Assembly (NCBI GenBank): GCA_946403085.1
Contig: CAMIYM010000023.1
Location: 1 to 34,190, forward strand
DNA: 34,190 bases
Direction: 5' to 3'
Source: an uncultured Clostridia bacterium
GTDB taxonomy: Bacteria > Bacillota > Clostridia > Saccharofermentanales > Saccharofermentanaceae
The position numbers and the translations under genes were made by a program. Below, piece after piece: positions 8,548-16,500 of the stretch. The number at the start of each line of letters is the position of its first letter. Position 1 is the stretch's first letter. The notes under the pieces were generated by a model. It saw nothing but the letters and a program-made list of their open reading frames with translations, made no database searches and was not told where the DNA came from.

Positions 8548-8908
8548 TTTGAACAATAATTGTTCTTATGTTCATAACTTCCGGTAGATAGTCTGTAGAC
8601 GGTTTGTTCGTAAATGTAACAATGTTCAAAAGGGTATTTTTCTGAACAAAGATCAAATGCGTTTTACACATTGTTTTGACTGTCAAAATTCTATAAAACA
8701 ATGCATTTATCCATGGTTTTGAACATTTGAACAGGACATAATAGAGAGAATAATAGCTAACTTTAAATACTACACAGAACGCATCCCGCTTCGCGAAAAG
8801 TGTCCTCAAAATCAAACTTTGTAACACCGTTAAACTATACATTTTTAATAATATTAAGTGTATAATGTTTGAAATATTTTATATTAGTGGAAAGGCGGCA
8901 CTTTTCAG
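8548..8908. other. oriC: Probable replication origin (oriC) between dnaA and dnaN
   Basis: A 361-bp gap with no gene. Seven copies of a 9-mer WTNTGAACA (either strand) lie at 8547-8555, 8569-8577, 8605-8613, 8623-8631, 8640-8648, 8717-8725 and 8725-8733, plus a weaker one at 8561-8569. Two sites resemble classical boxes: TTTTACACA at 8662 and TTATCCATG at 8707. An AT-rich stretch at 8838-8888 could be the unwinding region. It lies at the strand switch in gene direction, as expected of an origin. Confidence 0.75.
8861..8866 (+). promoter_or_regulatory. Probable -10 box of dnaN
   Basis: TATAAT 42 bases before the dnaN ATG inside the AT-rich end of the origin region. The -35 position reads TACATT, a poor match. 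Confidence 0.4.
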
Positions 8909-10024
8909 ATGAAATTCACATGCAGCAGAGATGACTTGGTTAATAACGTATCCATAGTCCAGAGAGCTGTTACTTCTAACAGTACAGTAAATATCCTTAA
9001 CGGTATCCTCATAGAAGCTTCAGATGACGATAAGATCAAACTTACAGGTTATGATCTTCAGACAGGTATCGAGGCTGACGTAGAAGCAAGTGTTACTGAG
9101 AAGGGTTCTGTTGTTATAGATTCAAAGTTCTTCGGTGACATTATCAGAAAGCTGCCTGAGCCTGAAGTAGATATCATTTCAGACAGCAACTTCCAGACAA
9201 CGATTAAGTGTGGTCAGGCTGAATTCAAGATTGCCGGTCTTGATCCTGAGCCGTTCCCGAAGATCCCTGAGATCGATGAGACAGGTGCTGAGAAGATCGT
9301 TATGGGTCAGAAGATCCTTAAGAATATGATCAATCACACTATTTTCGCTGTATCACGTGATAATTCACGTCCTGTTCTTACAGGCAGTAATATCGTAAGT
9401 GACGGTTCAGTTCTTTCTGTAGTATCTATCGATGGTTTCAGAATGGCTATCAACCGTGAGGATATGGGCAATGACTTCCCTAAGATCAATTACATCGTTC
9501 CCGGTAAGGCTCTTACTGAGATGAGCAAGATCTTGAGTGATGACGAAGATGCAGAGATCAATATCTATACTTCAATGCAGAATCTCTTATTTGATATCGG
9601 CAACGTAAGAATGATCTCACGTCTTATCGAAGGTCAGTTCATTAATTTCGATTCTATCATTACCAAGAATCCTAAGACAGTTATCACTATCAACCGTAAG
9701 CAGTTCCTTGATGCTGTTGACAGAGCTTCACTTATCATCATGACAGATGACCGTAAGTGCCCTGTAAGATTCCTTTCTAATAATCCTTCTGAGCTCACTG
9801 TTCAGGCTACTTCTGCAAGAGGTAATCTCCAGGAGAACATCAGCATCAGCCTTGAAGGCGATCTCATTGATGTTGATTTCAACTCCAGATATGTTCTTGA
9901 TGTTCTTAAGAATATCGAAGATGAGACTATCAGAGTTGAAGTAAATGGCGGTCAGGGACCCTGCATTATCAAGCCTGTTGAGGGTGAAAAGTACATTTAT
10001 CTTATTCTTCCTATCAGAAGATAA
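8909..10024 (+). CDS. dnaN: DNA polymerase III beta subunit (sliding clamp)
   Basis: A ring-shaped processivity factor tethering the replicative polymerase. At 371 residues with three clamp domains, length is normal. It starts MKFTCSRDDLVNNVSIVQRA, the usual N-terminus, and ends in the conserved LILPIRR (the M-P-x-R-like tail of the hydrophobic pocket). AGGCGG lies 10 bases before the ATG. Its stop overlaps the recF start by one base (TAATG), so the S4-domain gene yaaA often found between them in Bacillota is missing. Confidence 0.98.
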   Translation: MKFTCSRDDLVNNVSIVQRAVTSNSTVNILNGILIEASDDDKIKLTGYDLQTGIEADVEASVTEKGSVVIDSKFFGDIIRKLPEPEVDIISDSNFQTTIKCGQAEFKIAGLDPEPFPKIPEIDETGAEKIVMGQKILKNMINHTIFAVSRDNSRPVLTGSNIVSDGSVLSVVSIDGFRMAINREDMGNDFPKINYIVPGKALTEMSKILSDDEDAEINIYTSMQNLLFDIGNVRMISRLIEGQFINFDSIITKNPKTVITINRKQFLDAVDRASLIIMTDDRKCPVRFLSNNPSELTVQATSARGNLQENISISLEGDLIDVDFNSRYVLDVLKNIEDETIRVEVNGGQGPCIIKPVEGEKYIYLILPIRR

Positions 10025-11271
10025 TGTTCATAAGAAGCATACATTTAGAAAACTTCAGAAATTACGGAAGGCTCGATTTAGATGTCGGGCCTTCTGTTAA
10101 TATCTTTTACGGTGATAACGCCCAGGGAAAGACGAATCTGGTTGAAGGAATATATGTAGCTTCAAGTATTACATCCCACAGGACAAGTAAAGATTCAGAT
10201 CTTATCAAATTCGGTGAGAATGAATATAAAGCCAGTTTGGATCTTACTGATGATGACACCAGTAATGTACAGCTTTCTGCTTCTTATTACACTGAAAAAT
10301 CTGCTTTAAGCAAGAATAACAGGGCCGGAAGACTCCTTATCCGTGATAATGCTCCTGTAGATAAGATTTCCGAATATATTGGCGTATGTAACATTGTTAT
10401 TTTCGCTCCTGAAGACCTAAATATCGTCAAAAATGCTCCTGCATTCAGAAGAAAGTTCTTAAATACGCTGATATCCAAGATATCACCGTCTTATTTCAAT
10501 CTTTTAAGCAATTACAGCAGGCTTCTGGCGCAGAAAAATGCCCTTCTTAAGAGCATCAGACCAGGTGATGGCAAGAATAATCTGGCAGATGAACAGCTTG
10601 ATTTCTGGGATTTCTCACTTGCTGAGCTCTCAGCGGAGATCATATTGAAGAGATACAGGTTCTCTAAGCTAATATCAGATATCGCTTCAAGACATCATAG
10701 AAGCATTTCCGGAGGCAAAGAAAACCTTTCTATAGAGTACAGTACAATATTTGGCGTTGTAGGGGCCCTAGAAACGTTTCTAACCAAAAACAGTAAATAT
10801 GACGACTATATGAGTAAAGGCCTCTCAGAAGCCGATTATGGGCGAATTAAGGGCATTATCTCTGATCTGGTCCTGGCAAAGCTGAAATCTGTCAGAAATT
10901 ACGACATCGAAAAGCACATTTCATCCATCGGTATCCACAGAGATGACATCATCATCAAACTGGATGGTCTTGTCATGAAGAACTTCTCATCTCAGGGACA
11001 GCAAAGAACGGCTGCATTGGCTCTTAAGCTCTCTGAACTGGAGATAATCAAGATGTTTGTCTCCTCTACCCCGATCCTTATCCTGGACGATGTATTCTCA
11101 GAACTTGATAAGACAAGGAGATTAAGCCTTGTATCGGCCATGAAAGGCGCTCAGATCTTCATCACATGTACGGACAAGAATATGATCGGTGAGGAAATTG
11201 ACGTGATGCAGGGCGCTGATAAGGCCGAATTCTACCGTGTAAACGGTGGTGACATTACCAGAGAAGCCTGA
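10024..11271 (+). CDS. recF: DNA replication and repair protein RecF
   Basis: An SMC-like ATPase that helps load RecA at gaps. It has 415 residues, somewhat longer than the usual 360-375. The N-terminus FIRSIHLENFRNY is typical. Walker A GDNAQGKT is at 30-37, the ABC signature FSSQGQQRT follows in the last third, and Walker B is PILILDDVFSELD. Translationally coupled to dnaN by one-base overlap. Confidence 0.97.
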   Translation: MFIRSIHLENFRNYGRLDLDVGPSVNIFYGDNAQGKTNLVEGIYVASSITSHRTSKDSDLIKFGENEYKASLDLTDDDTSNVQLSASYYTEKSALSKNNRAGRLLIRDNAPVDKISEYIGVCNIVIFAPEDLNIVKNAPAFRRKFLNTLISKISPSYFNLLSNYSRLLAQKNALLKSIRPGDGKNNLADEQLDFWDFSLAELSAEIILKRYRFSKLISDIASRHHRSISGGKENLSIEYSTIFGVVGALETFLTKNSKYDDYMSKGLSEADYGRIKGIISDLVLAKLKSVRNYDIEKHISSIGIHRDDIIIKLDGLVMKNFSSQGQQRTAALALKLSELEIIKMFVSSTPILILDDVFSELDKTRRLSLVSAMKGAQIFITCTDKNMIGEEIDVMQGADKAEFYRVNGGDITREA

Positions 11272-11301
11272 TTTTAGGTCAATTTATGCTAAAAACCAGG
11301 C
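11264..11301 (+). other. Inverted repeat at the recF 3' end
   Basis: AGCCTGATTTTAG and CTAAAAACCAGGCT pair with small bulges across the recF stop codon. There is no T tract after it, so it is a possible mRNA 3' structure rather than a proven terminator. Confidence 0.4.
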
Positions 11302-11351
11302 TAAATTGCCGCTTTCTTATATTATAATAAACATATTATTCTTCCCTTTTA

Positions 11352-11360
11352 TGATATAAT
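11352..11360 (+). promoter_or_regulatory. Extended -10 promoter for remB-like gene and perhaps gyrB
   Basis: TGATATAAT is an extended -10 element 47 bases before the GTG start at 11407. The -35 position is weak (CATATT), as is common with extended -10 promoters. Confidence 0.5.
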
Positions 11361-11406
11361 TCTATAGGTTAGAAGAGAGTTTCCGGACGATTTGGGGGTT
11401 CTTTAA

Positions 11407-11658
11407 GTGTTCATTCATATCGGCAATGATCTTTCAGTTCTTAAATCTTCGGTTACCGCTGTAGTCAATCTTGAGACAGTCCTCCCTTCCCAGAAGGATG
11501 TAGCTGATTACATGAACAGCGAGGATGAACAGGGCAGGCTTCAGTACGTGACGGAAGAGATACCGAAGTCATTGGTAATAACCGATGACAAAACATATGT
11601 TTGTTCACTCTCCGCAAGTCTGATATTAAACAGACTGATGTCTTCTGAGAACTTTTGA
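11407..11658 (+). CDS. remB: DUF370/RemB-like small protein
   Basis: An 83-residue protein with GTG start; GGGGG lies 8 bases upstream. It begins FIHIGNDLSVLKSSVTAVVNLE, matching the DUF370 start (F-I-H-I-G-x-D), and ends with KSLVITDDKTYVCSLSASLILNR, like Bacillus YaaB/RemB. Position between recF and gyrB is the same as in Bacillus. RemA/RemB affect biofilm matrix expression there; the role here is unknown. The last bases of the gene overlap a TTTTGAACA 9-mer (11653-11661), the same sequence found in the origin. Confidence 0.8.
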   Translation: MFIHIGNDLSVLKSSVTAVVNLETVLPSQKDVADYMNSEDEQGRLQYVTEEIPKSLVITDDKTYVCSLSASLILNRLMSSENF

Positions 11659-11712
11659 ACAGCCGGACTTTAAATCGTTATAAATAAAGCATTTCCAATC
11701 TTTTGAGGGGAT

Positions 11713-13881
11713 ATGCCAACAAGAATAGGAGTTTTTGATTTTATGAGTGAAAACGACGAGAAGAACTTTAATTTTGAGGAGAATCCCGCAGCTAATGATG
11801 CCTCCTCCCGCCCCTCCGGTGCTGTAGATCTTTATTTCCAGCCCGTTGAAGACGAAGATGATGATGAACTCAAGAACCTTGCCGAGAATCCCAGAGCATT
11901 AACTGAGGATTTCAAGGAAGAATCCATGGCAGAAGTTCTTGCTGCAGAAGGTGATCAGGACAGTTTTGATACATCCAACAGCAGTGAATACAGCGAGGAT
12001 GATATTCAGGTCCTTGAAGGTCTGGAAGCTGTAAGAAAGCGTCCTGGTATGTATATCGGTGATACGACATTAAGAGGTCTCCATCACCTGGTATACGAGA
12101 TCGTTGCAAACTCAGTAGATGAGGCTCTTGCAGGACGCTGCGATACTATCGATGTAGTTCTTGAAAAAGACGGTTCAGTAACTGTAACGGATAACGGTTC
12201 AGGTATTCCTGTAGGTAATCATCCTAAGCTTGGTATTCCTACTGTTGAAGTCGTTCACACAGTACTTCATGCAGGCGGTAAATTCGGCGGTGGTGCGTAC
12301 AGCATTTCCGGTGGTCTTCACGGTGTAGGTGCATCAGTAGTTAATGCACTTTCTGATCACATGAAGGTTCAGGTCCGCCGTGAAGGAAACATCTATGAGA
12401 TCGAATTCGAGAAGGGTAAGACAACAGTACCTCTTCATGTTGTTGGCACTTGCGACAAGAGTGATACAGGTACAAAGACTAACTTTATCCCTGATAATTC
12501 CATCTTCCCTGATATCGTTTTTGACTTTGATTCCATGATCACAAGATACCGTGAAATGGCTTTCCTTAACAAGGAAGTTACTATCGATCTTTGTGATGAC
12601 AGAGGAGCAGAGCCGGTCAGAAAGCATCTCCATTATGAGGGTGGTATCATCTCATTCGTTGAATATCTTAACCGCCATAAGGAAGCTATCAACACACCTC
12701 CTATCTACTTTGCTACTAAGCAGGGTGATAACTTCGTTGAGATCGCTCTTCAGTACAATGATTCTTATCAGGAAACTGTTTATACATATGCAAACAACAT
12801 TGCTACTCCGGAAGGCGGTACACACCTTGTAGGTTTCCGTGCAGCCATGACCAGAGCCATCAACGATTATGCAAAGAAGTATAAGTTCATTAAAGATGGA
12901 GATGTTAAGCTTCAGGGTGAAGATACAAGAGAAGGTCTCGCTGCCATCATCTCAGTTAAGCTCCCTGATCCTCAGTTCGAAGGACAGACAAAGAGTAAGC
13001 TCGGTAATGCTGAGATCAGACCTATGGTAGATAGTGCTGTATATGAGAAGCTCGAGATCTATCTTGAAGAGCATCCTGATATTGCGAAGCTCATCATGGA
13101 TAAGTGTCTTTCTGCTTCAAGAGCAAGAGATGCTGCAAAGAGAGCAAGAGAACTCACAAGAAGAAAGACAGTATTTGAGAATAATGCATTGCCCGGTAAG
13201 CTTGCTGACTGCCAGAGCGATGAAGCTGAGTTCTGTGAGATCTTCATCGTAGAGGGTGACTCCGCAGGCGGATCCGCTAAGCAGGGCAGAGAGCGTAAAT
13301 ATCAAGCTATCCTCCCTCTCTGGGGTAAGATGCTCAACGTAGAGAAGGCAAGAATCGATAAGGTATATTCCAATGAGAAGCTCCAGCCGGTAGTAATGGC
13401 ATTGGGTGCAGGAATCGGTGATGAATTCGATGAGTCTAAGCTCAGATATCATAAGGTAATCATCATGGCCGATGCCGATGTCGACGGTTCCCACATCAGA
13501 ACACTTCTCCTGACATTCTTCTTCAGATATCTGAAGCCTCTTGTAGAAGGCGGATATGTTTATATCGCCTGCCCGCCGCTCTATAAGGTATATAAGGGTG
13601 ATGAAGCATATTATGCTTATGATGATAAGGAAATCGAGCAGATCAAGGCTGAACACAAGTGGGAGAATCCTCTTATCCAGCGATTCAAGGGTCTCGGCGA
13701 GATGAGCTCTGAACAGCTCTGGGATACGACAATGAATCCTGTTACAAGAAAACTCTTGAGAGTTACTCTTAAGGATGCTCAGGAAGCTGACGAGACATTC
13801 ACACTCCTCATGGGCGACCAGGTCGAACCCCGTAAGGAATTCATCCAGGAAAACGCAAAGCTTGCTAACATCGATAACTGA
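11713..13881 (+). CDS. gyrB: DNA gyrase subunit B with acidic N-terminal extension
   Basis: ATPase subunit of gyrase, which introduces negative supercoils. It has 722 residues, about 90-100 more than usual at the N-terminus. Conserved sequence begins only near residue 95 (DDIQVLEGLEAVRKRPGMYIG). The extension is rich in Asp/Glu with almost no predicted fold. The GHKL ATPase motifs (VDEALAG, DNGSGIPV, GGLHGVG) follow. The TOPRIM motif EGDSAGG starts at 514, DADVDGSH is at 587, and the C-terminus is RKEFIQENAKLANIDN. Two starts are possible: ATG 11713 (GAGGGG very close) or ATG 11743 (AGGAG 11 bases away); both keep most of the extension. gyrA does not follow; parS sites and parAB do. Confidence 0.95.
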   Translation: MPTRIGVFDFMSENDEKNFNFEENPAANDASSRPSGAVDLYFQPVEDEDDDELKNLAENPRALTEDFKEESMAEVLAAEGDQDSFDTSNSSEYSEDDIQVLEGLEAVRKRPGMYIGDTTLRGLHHLVYEIVANSVDEALAGRCDTIDVVLEKDGSVTVTDNGSGIPVGNHPKLGIPTVEVVHTVLHAGGKFGGGAYSISGGLHGVGASVVNALSDHMKVQVRREGNIYEIEFEKGKTTVPLHVVGTCDKSDTGTKTNFIPDNSIFPDIVFDFDSMITRYREMAFLNKEVTIDLCDDRGAEPVRKHLHYEGGIISFVEYLNRHKEAINTPPIYFATKQGDNFVEIALQYNDSYQETVYTYANNIATPEGGTHLVGFRAAMTRAINDYAKKYKFIKDGDVKLQGEDTREGLAAIISVKLPDPQFEGQTKSKLGNAEIRPMVDSAVYEKLEIYLEEHPDIAKLIMDKCLSASRARDAAKRARELTRRKTVFENNALPGKLADCQSDEAEFCEIFIVEGDSAGGSAKQGRERKYQAILPLWGKMLNVEKARIDKVYSNEKLQPVVMALGAGIGDEFDESKLRYHKVIIMADADVDGSHIRTLLLTFFFRYLKPLVEGGYVYIACPPLYKVYKGDEAYYAYDDKEIEQIKAEHKWENPLIQRFKGLGEMSSEQLWDTTMNPVTRKLLRVTLKDAQEADETFTLLMGDQVEPRKEFIQENAKLANIDN

Positions 13882-13909
13882 TACAAGGCTTTACATTGTT
13901 ACTTATCAG

Positions 13910-13937
13910 ACGGGTGCTTCGGCACCCGTTTCTATTT
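13910..13937 (+). terminator. Rho-independent terminator of gyrB
   Basis: ACGGGTGC-TTCG-GCACCCGT, a perfect 8-bp stem with a UUCG tetraloop, followed by TTTCTATTTT. The T tract runs directly into the first parS site. Confidence 0.9.
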
Positions 13938-13953
13938 TGTTCCACGTGGAACA
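13938..13953. promoter_or_regulatory. parS: parS site 1
   Basis: Perfect TGTTCCACGTGGAACA, the Bacillus-type ParB nucleation palindrome. ParB loads here as a CTP-dependent clamp and spreads. Confidence 0.95.
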
Positions 13954-13997
13954 ATCGGGAAAGATCAGTCCGAGAATTGATTTATGTATTTGAAAAA

Positions 13998-14013
13998 TGT
14001 TCCACGTGGAACA
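13998..14013. promoter_or_regulatory. parS: parS site 2
   Basis: Perfect 16-bp parS; the palindrome continues three more bases on each side (AAA/TTT). 60 bp from site 1. Confidence 0.95.
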
Positions 14014-14044
14014 TTTATGTCTGCTGGGACGGATGGATCAGAAT

Positions 14045-14060
14045 TGTTCCACGTGGAACA
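14045..14060. promoter_or_regulatory. parS: parS site 3
   Basis: Perfect 16-bp parS, also symmetric for three further bases each side (AAT/ATT). 47 bp from site 2. The remaining 14061-14252 up to parA is AT-rich; I see no clear gene or strong promoter in it. Confidence 0.95.
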
Positions 14061-14252
14061 ATTCACTGAGACATTGCAAGAATCTAATTAATAACAAACG
14101 ATTCAGTGTCTATCATACTCTTATTAATGAACTATATAAACACTTATGTCCTAAAAACCGAAATTTGTATTAAAGATGACATATATTATTCCTTATTACA
14201 ATGATAGAATTATCGTATGTTGAAAATAGGAATATAAATAAAGGAGTTATAT

Positions 14253-15014
14253 ATGGCAACAGTAATTGCTCTTGTAAACCAAAAAGGCGGTGTCGGCAAG
14301 ACTACTACAGCAGTAAACCTGGCCGCTTTCCTTGGTAAGAAAAAGAAGAAGGTTCTCCTTATAGATATTGATCCTCAGGCAAATGCTACGAGCGGTCTTG
14401 GCATCGATAAGCGTGAACTTGAACAGACTGTTTATGATGTGCTTATCAACGATGCTCCTATATCTGACGTTATCTATGAGACTAACGCAGAGAACGTTGA
14501 TATATGCCCTACGAACATCAATCTCGCAGGTGCAGAAGTTGAACTTGTAACCGTTATTTCCAGGGAACAGATCCTTAAGAATGCCATTGCTTCAGTCAGC
14601 GGCAACTATGATTACATCATACTGGACTGCCCGCCTTCATTGGGTCTTCTGACGATCAATGCCCTTACGGCATCTGACAGACTGATCATTCCTATCCAGG
14701 GCGAGTACTATGCTCTTGAAGGTCTGTCTCAATTGATGGATACAATTAACATTGTTAAAAAGAAGCTCAATCCTGAACTCGAGATCCTGGGTGTTGTTCT
14801 TACGATGTTCAATATGAGGACCCAGCTCTCCAGACAGGTAAAGGAAGAAACTGATAAATACTTCGGCGGAAAAGTCTTTAAGACAGTAATCCCCAGAAAC
14901 GTCAGACTTGCTGAAGCTCCGAGCCACGGACTTGCTATCTGCGATTATGATAAGAATTCCAAGGGCGCCAGAGCTTATGAGTCTTTGGCAAAAGAAGTAA
15001 TTAAGAGATCATAA
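14253..15014 (+). CDS. parA: Chromosome partitioning ATPase ParA/Soj
   Basis: A Walker-type ATPase that drives ParB-parS complexes apart and, in Bacillus, regulates DnaA. It has 253 residues with no N-terminal HTH, the chromosomal Soj type. The deviant Walker A KGGVGKTT is at 11-18, switch I is DIDPQANATSGLG, and Walker B is DYIILDCPPSLG. AAGGAG lies 6 bases before the ATG. It is followed after 13 bases by parB and preceded by three parS sites, so the locus is likely autoregulated by ParB binding. Confidence 0.97.
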   Translation: MATVIALVNQKGGVGKTTTAVNLAAFLGKKKKKVLLIDIDPQANATSGLGIDKRELEQTVYDVLINDAPISDVIYETNAENVDICPTNINLAGAEVELVTVISREQILKNAIASVSGNYDYIILDCPPSLGLLTINALTASDRLIIPIQGEYYALEGLSQLMDTINIVKKKLNPELEILGVVLTMFNMRTQLSRQVKEETDKYFGGKVFKTVIPRNVRLAEAPSHGLAICDYDKNSKGARAYESLAKEVIKRS

Positions 15015-15027
15015 AGGAGAAATACAT

Positions 15028-16200
15028 ATGGCTAATACTAAGAGAGCATTAGGAACAGGTCCTAAGTCAGCACCTAAGAAAAAGGTCGTAGCTGCAAAGC
15101 CCGCAGCTAAGAAGACTGCAGCGAAAGCAACTGCAAAGAAGGCTTCTAAGCCCGCTCCCAAGAAAGCAGCAGCTAAGCCTGCCGCAAAGAAGAGTGCAGT
15201 TAAGGCATCTTCCAAGAAACCTGCTGCAAAGCCTGTTGCAAAGAAAACTCCTGCTAAGAAGGCTGCTGCGGTTAAGGCTCCTGTAAAGGAAACTCCGGTT
15301 AAGAAAACAGCTGTAAAGACTATCTCCGAGAGCAAGGCTATGGGAAGAGGCCTTGGTGCTCTTCTCTCATCTGACGGTATTCCGGAGAATAAGAGAGATT
15401 CTGTAGTTGATCTTAAGATCAATGACATCTCCCCCAACAACGGACAGCCTAGAAAGAACTTTAATGATGAGGCGCTTAATGAACTTGCTTCCTCAATCGA
15501 AGAGAACGGCGTTATCCAGCCTATCATCGTTCAGCGTAAGGGTGACGGCTACAGGATCGTAGCAGGCGAGCGCCGCTGGAGAGCAGCAAGGATCGCAGGT
15601 CTTTCAGTTATCCCTGCTATCGTAAGGGATCTTTCTGACAAAGAGACAATGGCACAGGCTCTTATCGAGAATATCCAGAGAGAAGACTTAAATCCTATTG
15701 AAGAAGCTGCTGCCATGCAGAACCTTCTTAAGGCGCATAAGCTCACTCAGGAGCAGCTCGCGAAGAAGCTCGGCAAGCCTAGAGCAACGATCGCTAATAC
15801 TATCCGTATCCTTAACCTTGACGAGTCACTCCAGGACTTCGTCAGCAGGGGAGATCTCTCTGAGGGACATGCGAAGGTTATCCTCGGCCTTAAGGAGAAG
15901 GAAGACCAGCGTAAGGTTGCAGACATCATCATGACACGTGACATGAATGTCAGACAGGCTGAAGCTTTCGTTAAGAAATACATCGAGGCACAGAATAATC
16001 CTTCATCAAAGAAGACACCTCTCATTCCTGACCTTCAGTTCTCACTGAGCGCAAAGGAAGTAGAGACAAAGCTTAAGAAGCAGCTTGGTGCCAAGGTAAA
16101 GATCAAGGTCCTTGATACATCCACAGGACGCGGACGTATCCTTATCGACTATAAGAACAACGAAGACCTCGACAGACTTATTGAGTACCTCTGTAACTAA
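15028..16200 (+). CDS. parB: ParB/Spo0J with long histone H1-like Lys/Ala N-terminal tail
   Basis: A CTP-dependent DNA clamp binding parS. Normal ParB begins near M105 (MGRGLGALLSS). The CTP-binding motif GERRWRAAR is at 180-188, ENIQREDLNP at about 214-223, and the HTH covers KLTQEQLAKKLGKPRATIAN. The C-terminal dimerisation domain ends in DRLIEYLCN. Residues 1-104 are an added low-complexity tail with 31 Lys and about 30 Ala, in AAKKP/AKKT-type repeats like bacterial histone H1-like proteins. The frame is continuous and AAGGAG lies 8 bases before this ATG, so the tail is part of the protein. M105 has no good ribosome binding site. Such a tail would bind DNA non-specifically; its role is inference. 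Confidence 0.95.
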   Translation: MANTKRALGTGPKSAPKKKVVAAKPAAKKTAAKATAKKASKPAPKKAAAKPAAKKSAVKASSKKPAAKPVAKKTPAKKAAAVKAPVKETPVKKTAVKTISESKAMGRGLGALLSSDGIPENKRDSVVDLKINDISPNNGQPRKNFNDEALNELASSIEENGVIQPIIVQRKGDGYRIVAGERRWRAARIAGLSVIPAIVRDLSDKETMAQALIENIQREDLNPIEEAAAMQNLLKAHKLTQEQLAKKLGKPRATIANTIRILNLDESLQDFVSRGDLSEGHAKVILGLKEKEDQRKVADIIMTRDMNVRQAEAFVKKYIEAQNNPSSKKTPLIPDLQFSLSAKEVETKLKKQLGAKVKIKVLDTSTGRGRILIDYKNNEDLDRLIEYLCN

Positions 16201-16310
16201 CAGATAATATTATCCTGAAAGGCATGTAGGATATATATAAGAAGGCTCTCATAGCAAAATATGCTTGCAAACCGTCTTCAGATTATGTATACTTAAGTGC
16301 CTTAAGGTAT

Positions 16311-16350
16311 GGAGCTGTATCGAAGCGGTCATAACGAGGCGGTCTTGAAA
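16311..16350 (+). pseudogene. 5' half of tRNA-Ser (relic, direct repeat with 16501-16540)
   Basis: Identical at 39 of 40 positions to the first 40 bases of the full tRNA-Ser at 16501, from the acceptor stem through the anticodon loop (CTTGAAA), then diverging. The T arm and 3' acceptor are absent. Interpreted as the chromosomal half of an old tRNA integration junction. Confidence 0.75.
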
Positions 16351-16392
16351 TCCGGTTGACCTCGTTTGGACTAAACGATGGAAAGCTAATAA

Positions 16393-16491
16393 AATAAGCA
16401 CTTTGCGGGCCCGTCCTGTGCTGAGAATCTTGGATGTGCCCCCAAATGTGCCCCCAGAACATTTTGTTCCGGGTTACATACAATTGAATAA
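16393..16491 (+). pseudogene. Relic of an integrase C-terminus
   Basis: A short rightward frame between two stops reads ENLGCAPKCAPRTF and then a stop at 16489-16491. It shares the NL and doubled CAPK pattern with the end of the neighbouring integrase (NLQDFEGKCAPKNEDCAPK), which lies in the opposite orientation. At DNA level both carry paired TGTGCCCCCA. This suggests a decayed copy of a related integrase end. Short, so tentative. Confidence 0.4.
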
Positions 16492-16500
16492 ATGATACGT

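Noticed and set aside
11264..11301. Inverted repeat after recF as a rho-independent terminator
   Set aside because: No T tract follows the stem, so it was listed only as an inverted repeat.
13034..13656. Several open frames on both strands inside gyrB
   Set aside because: They are shadows of the strongly conserved gyrB reading frame and have no ribosome binding sites.
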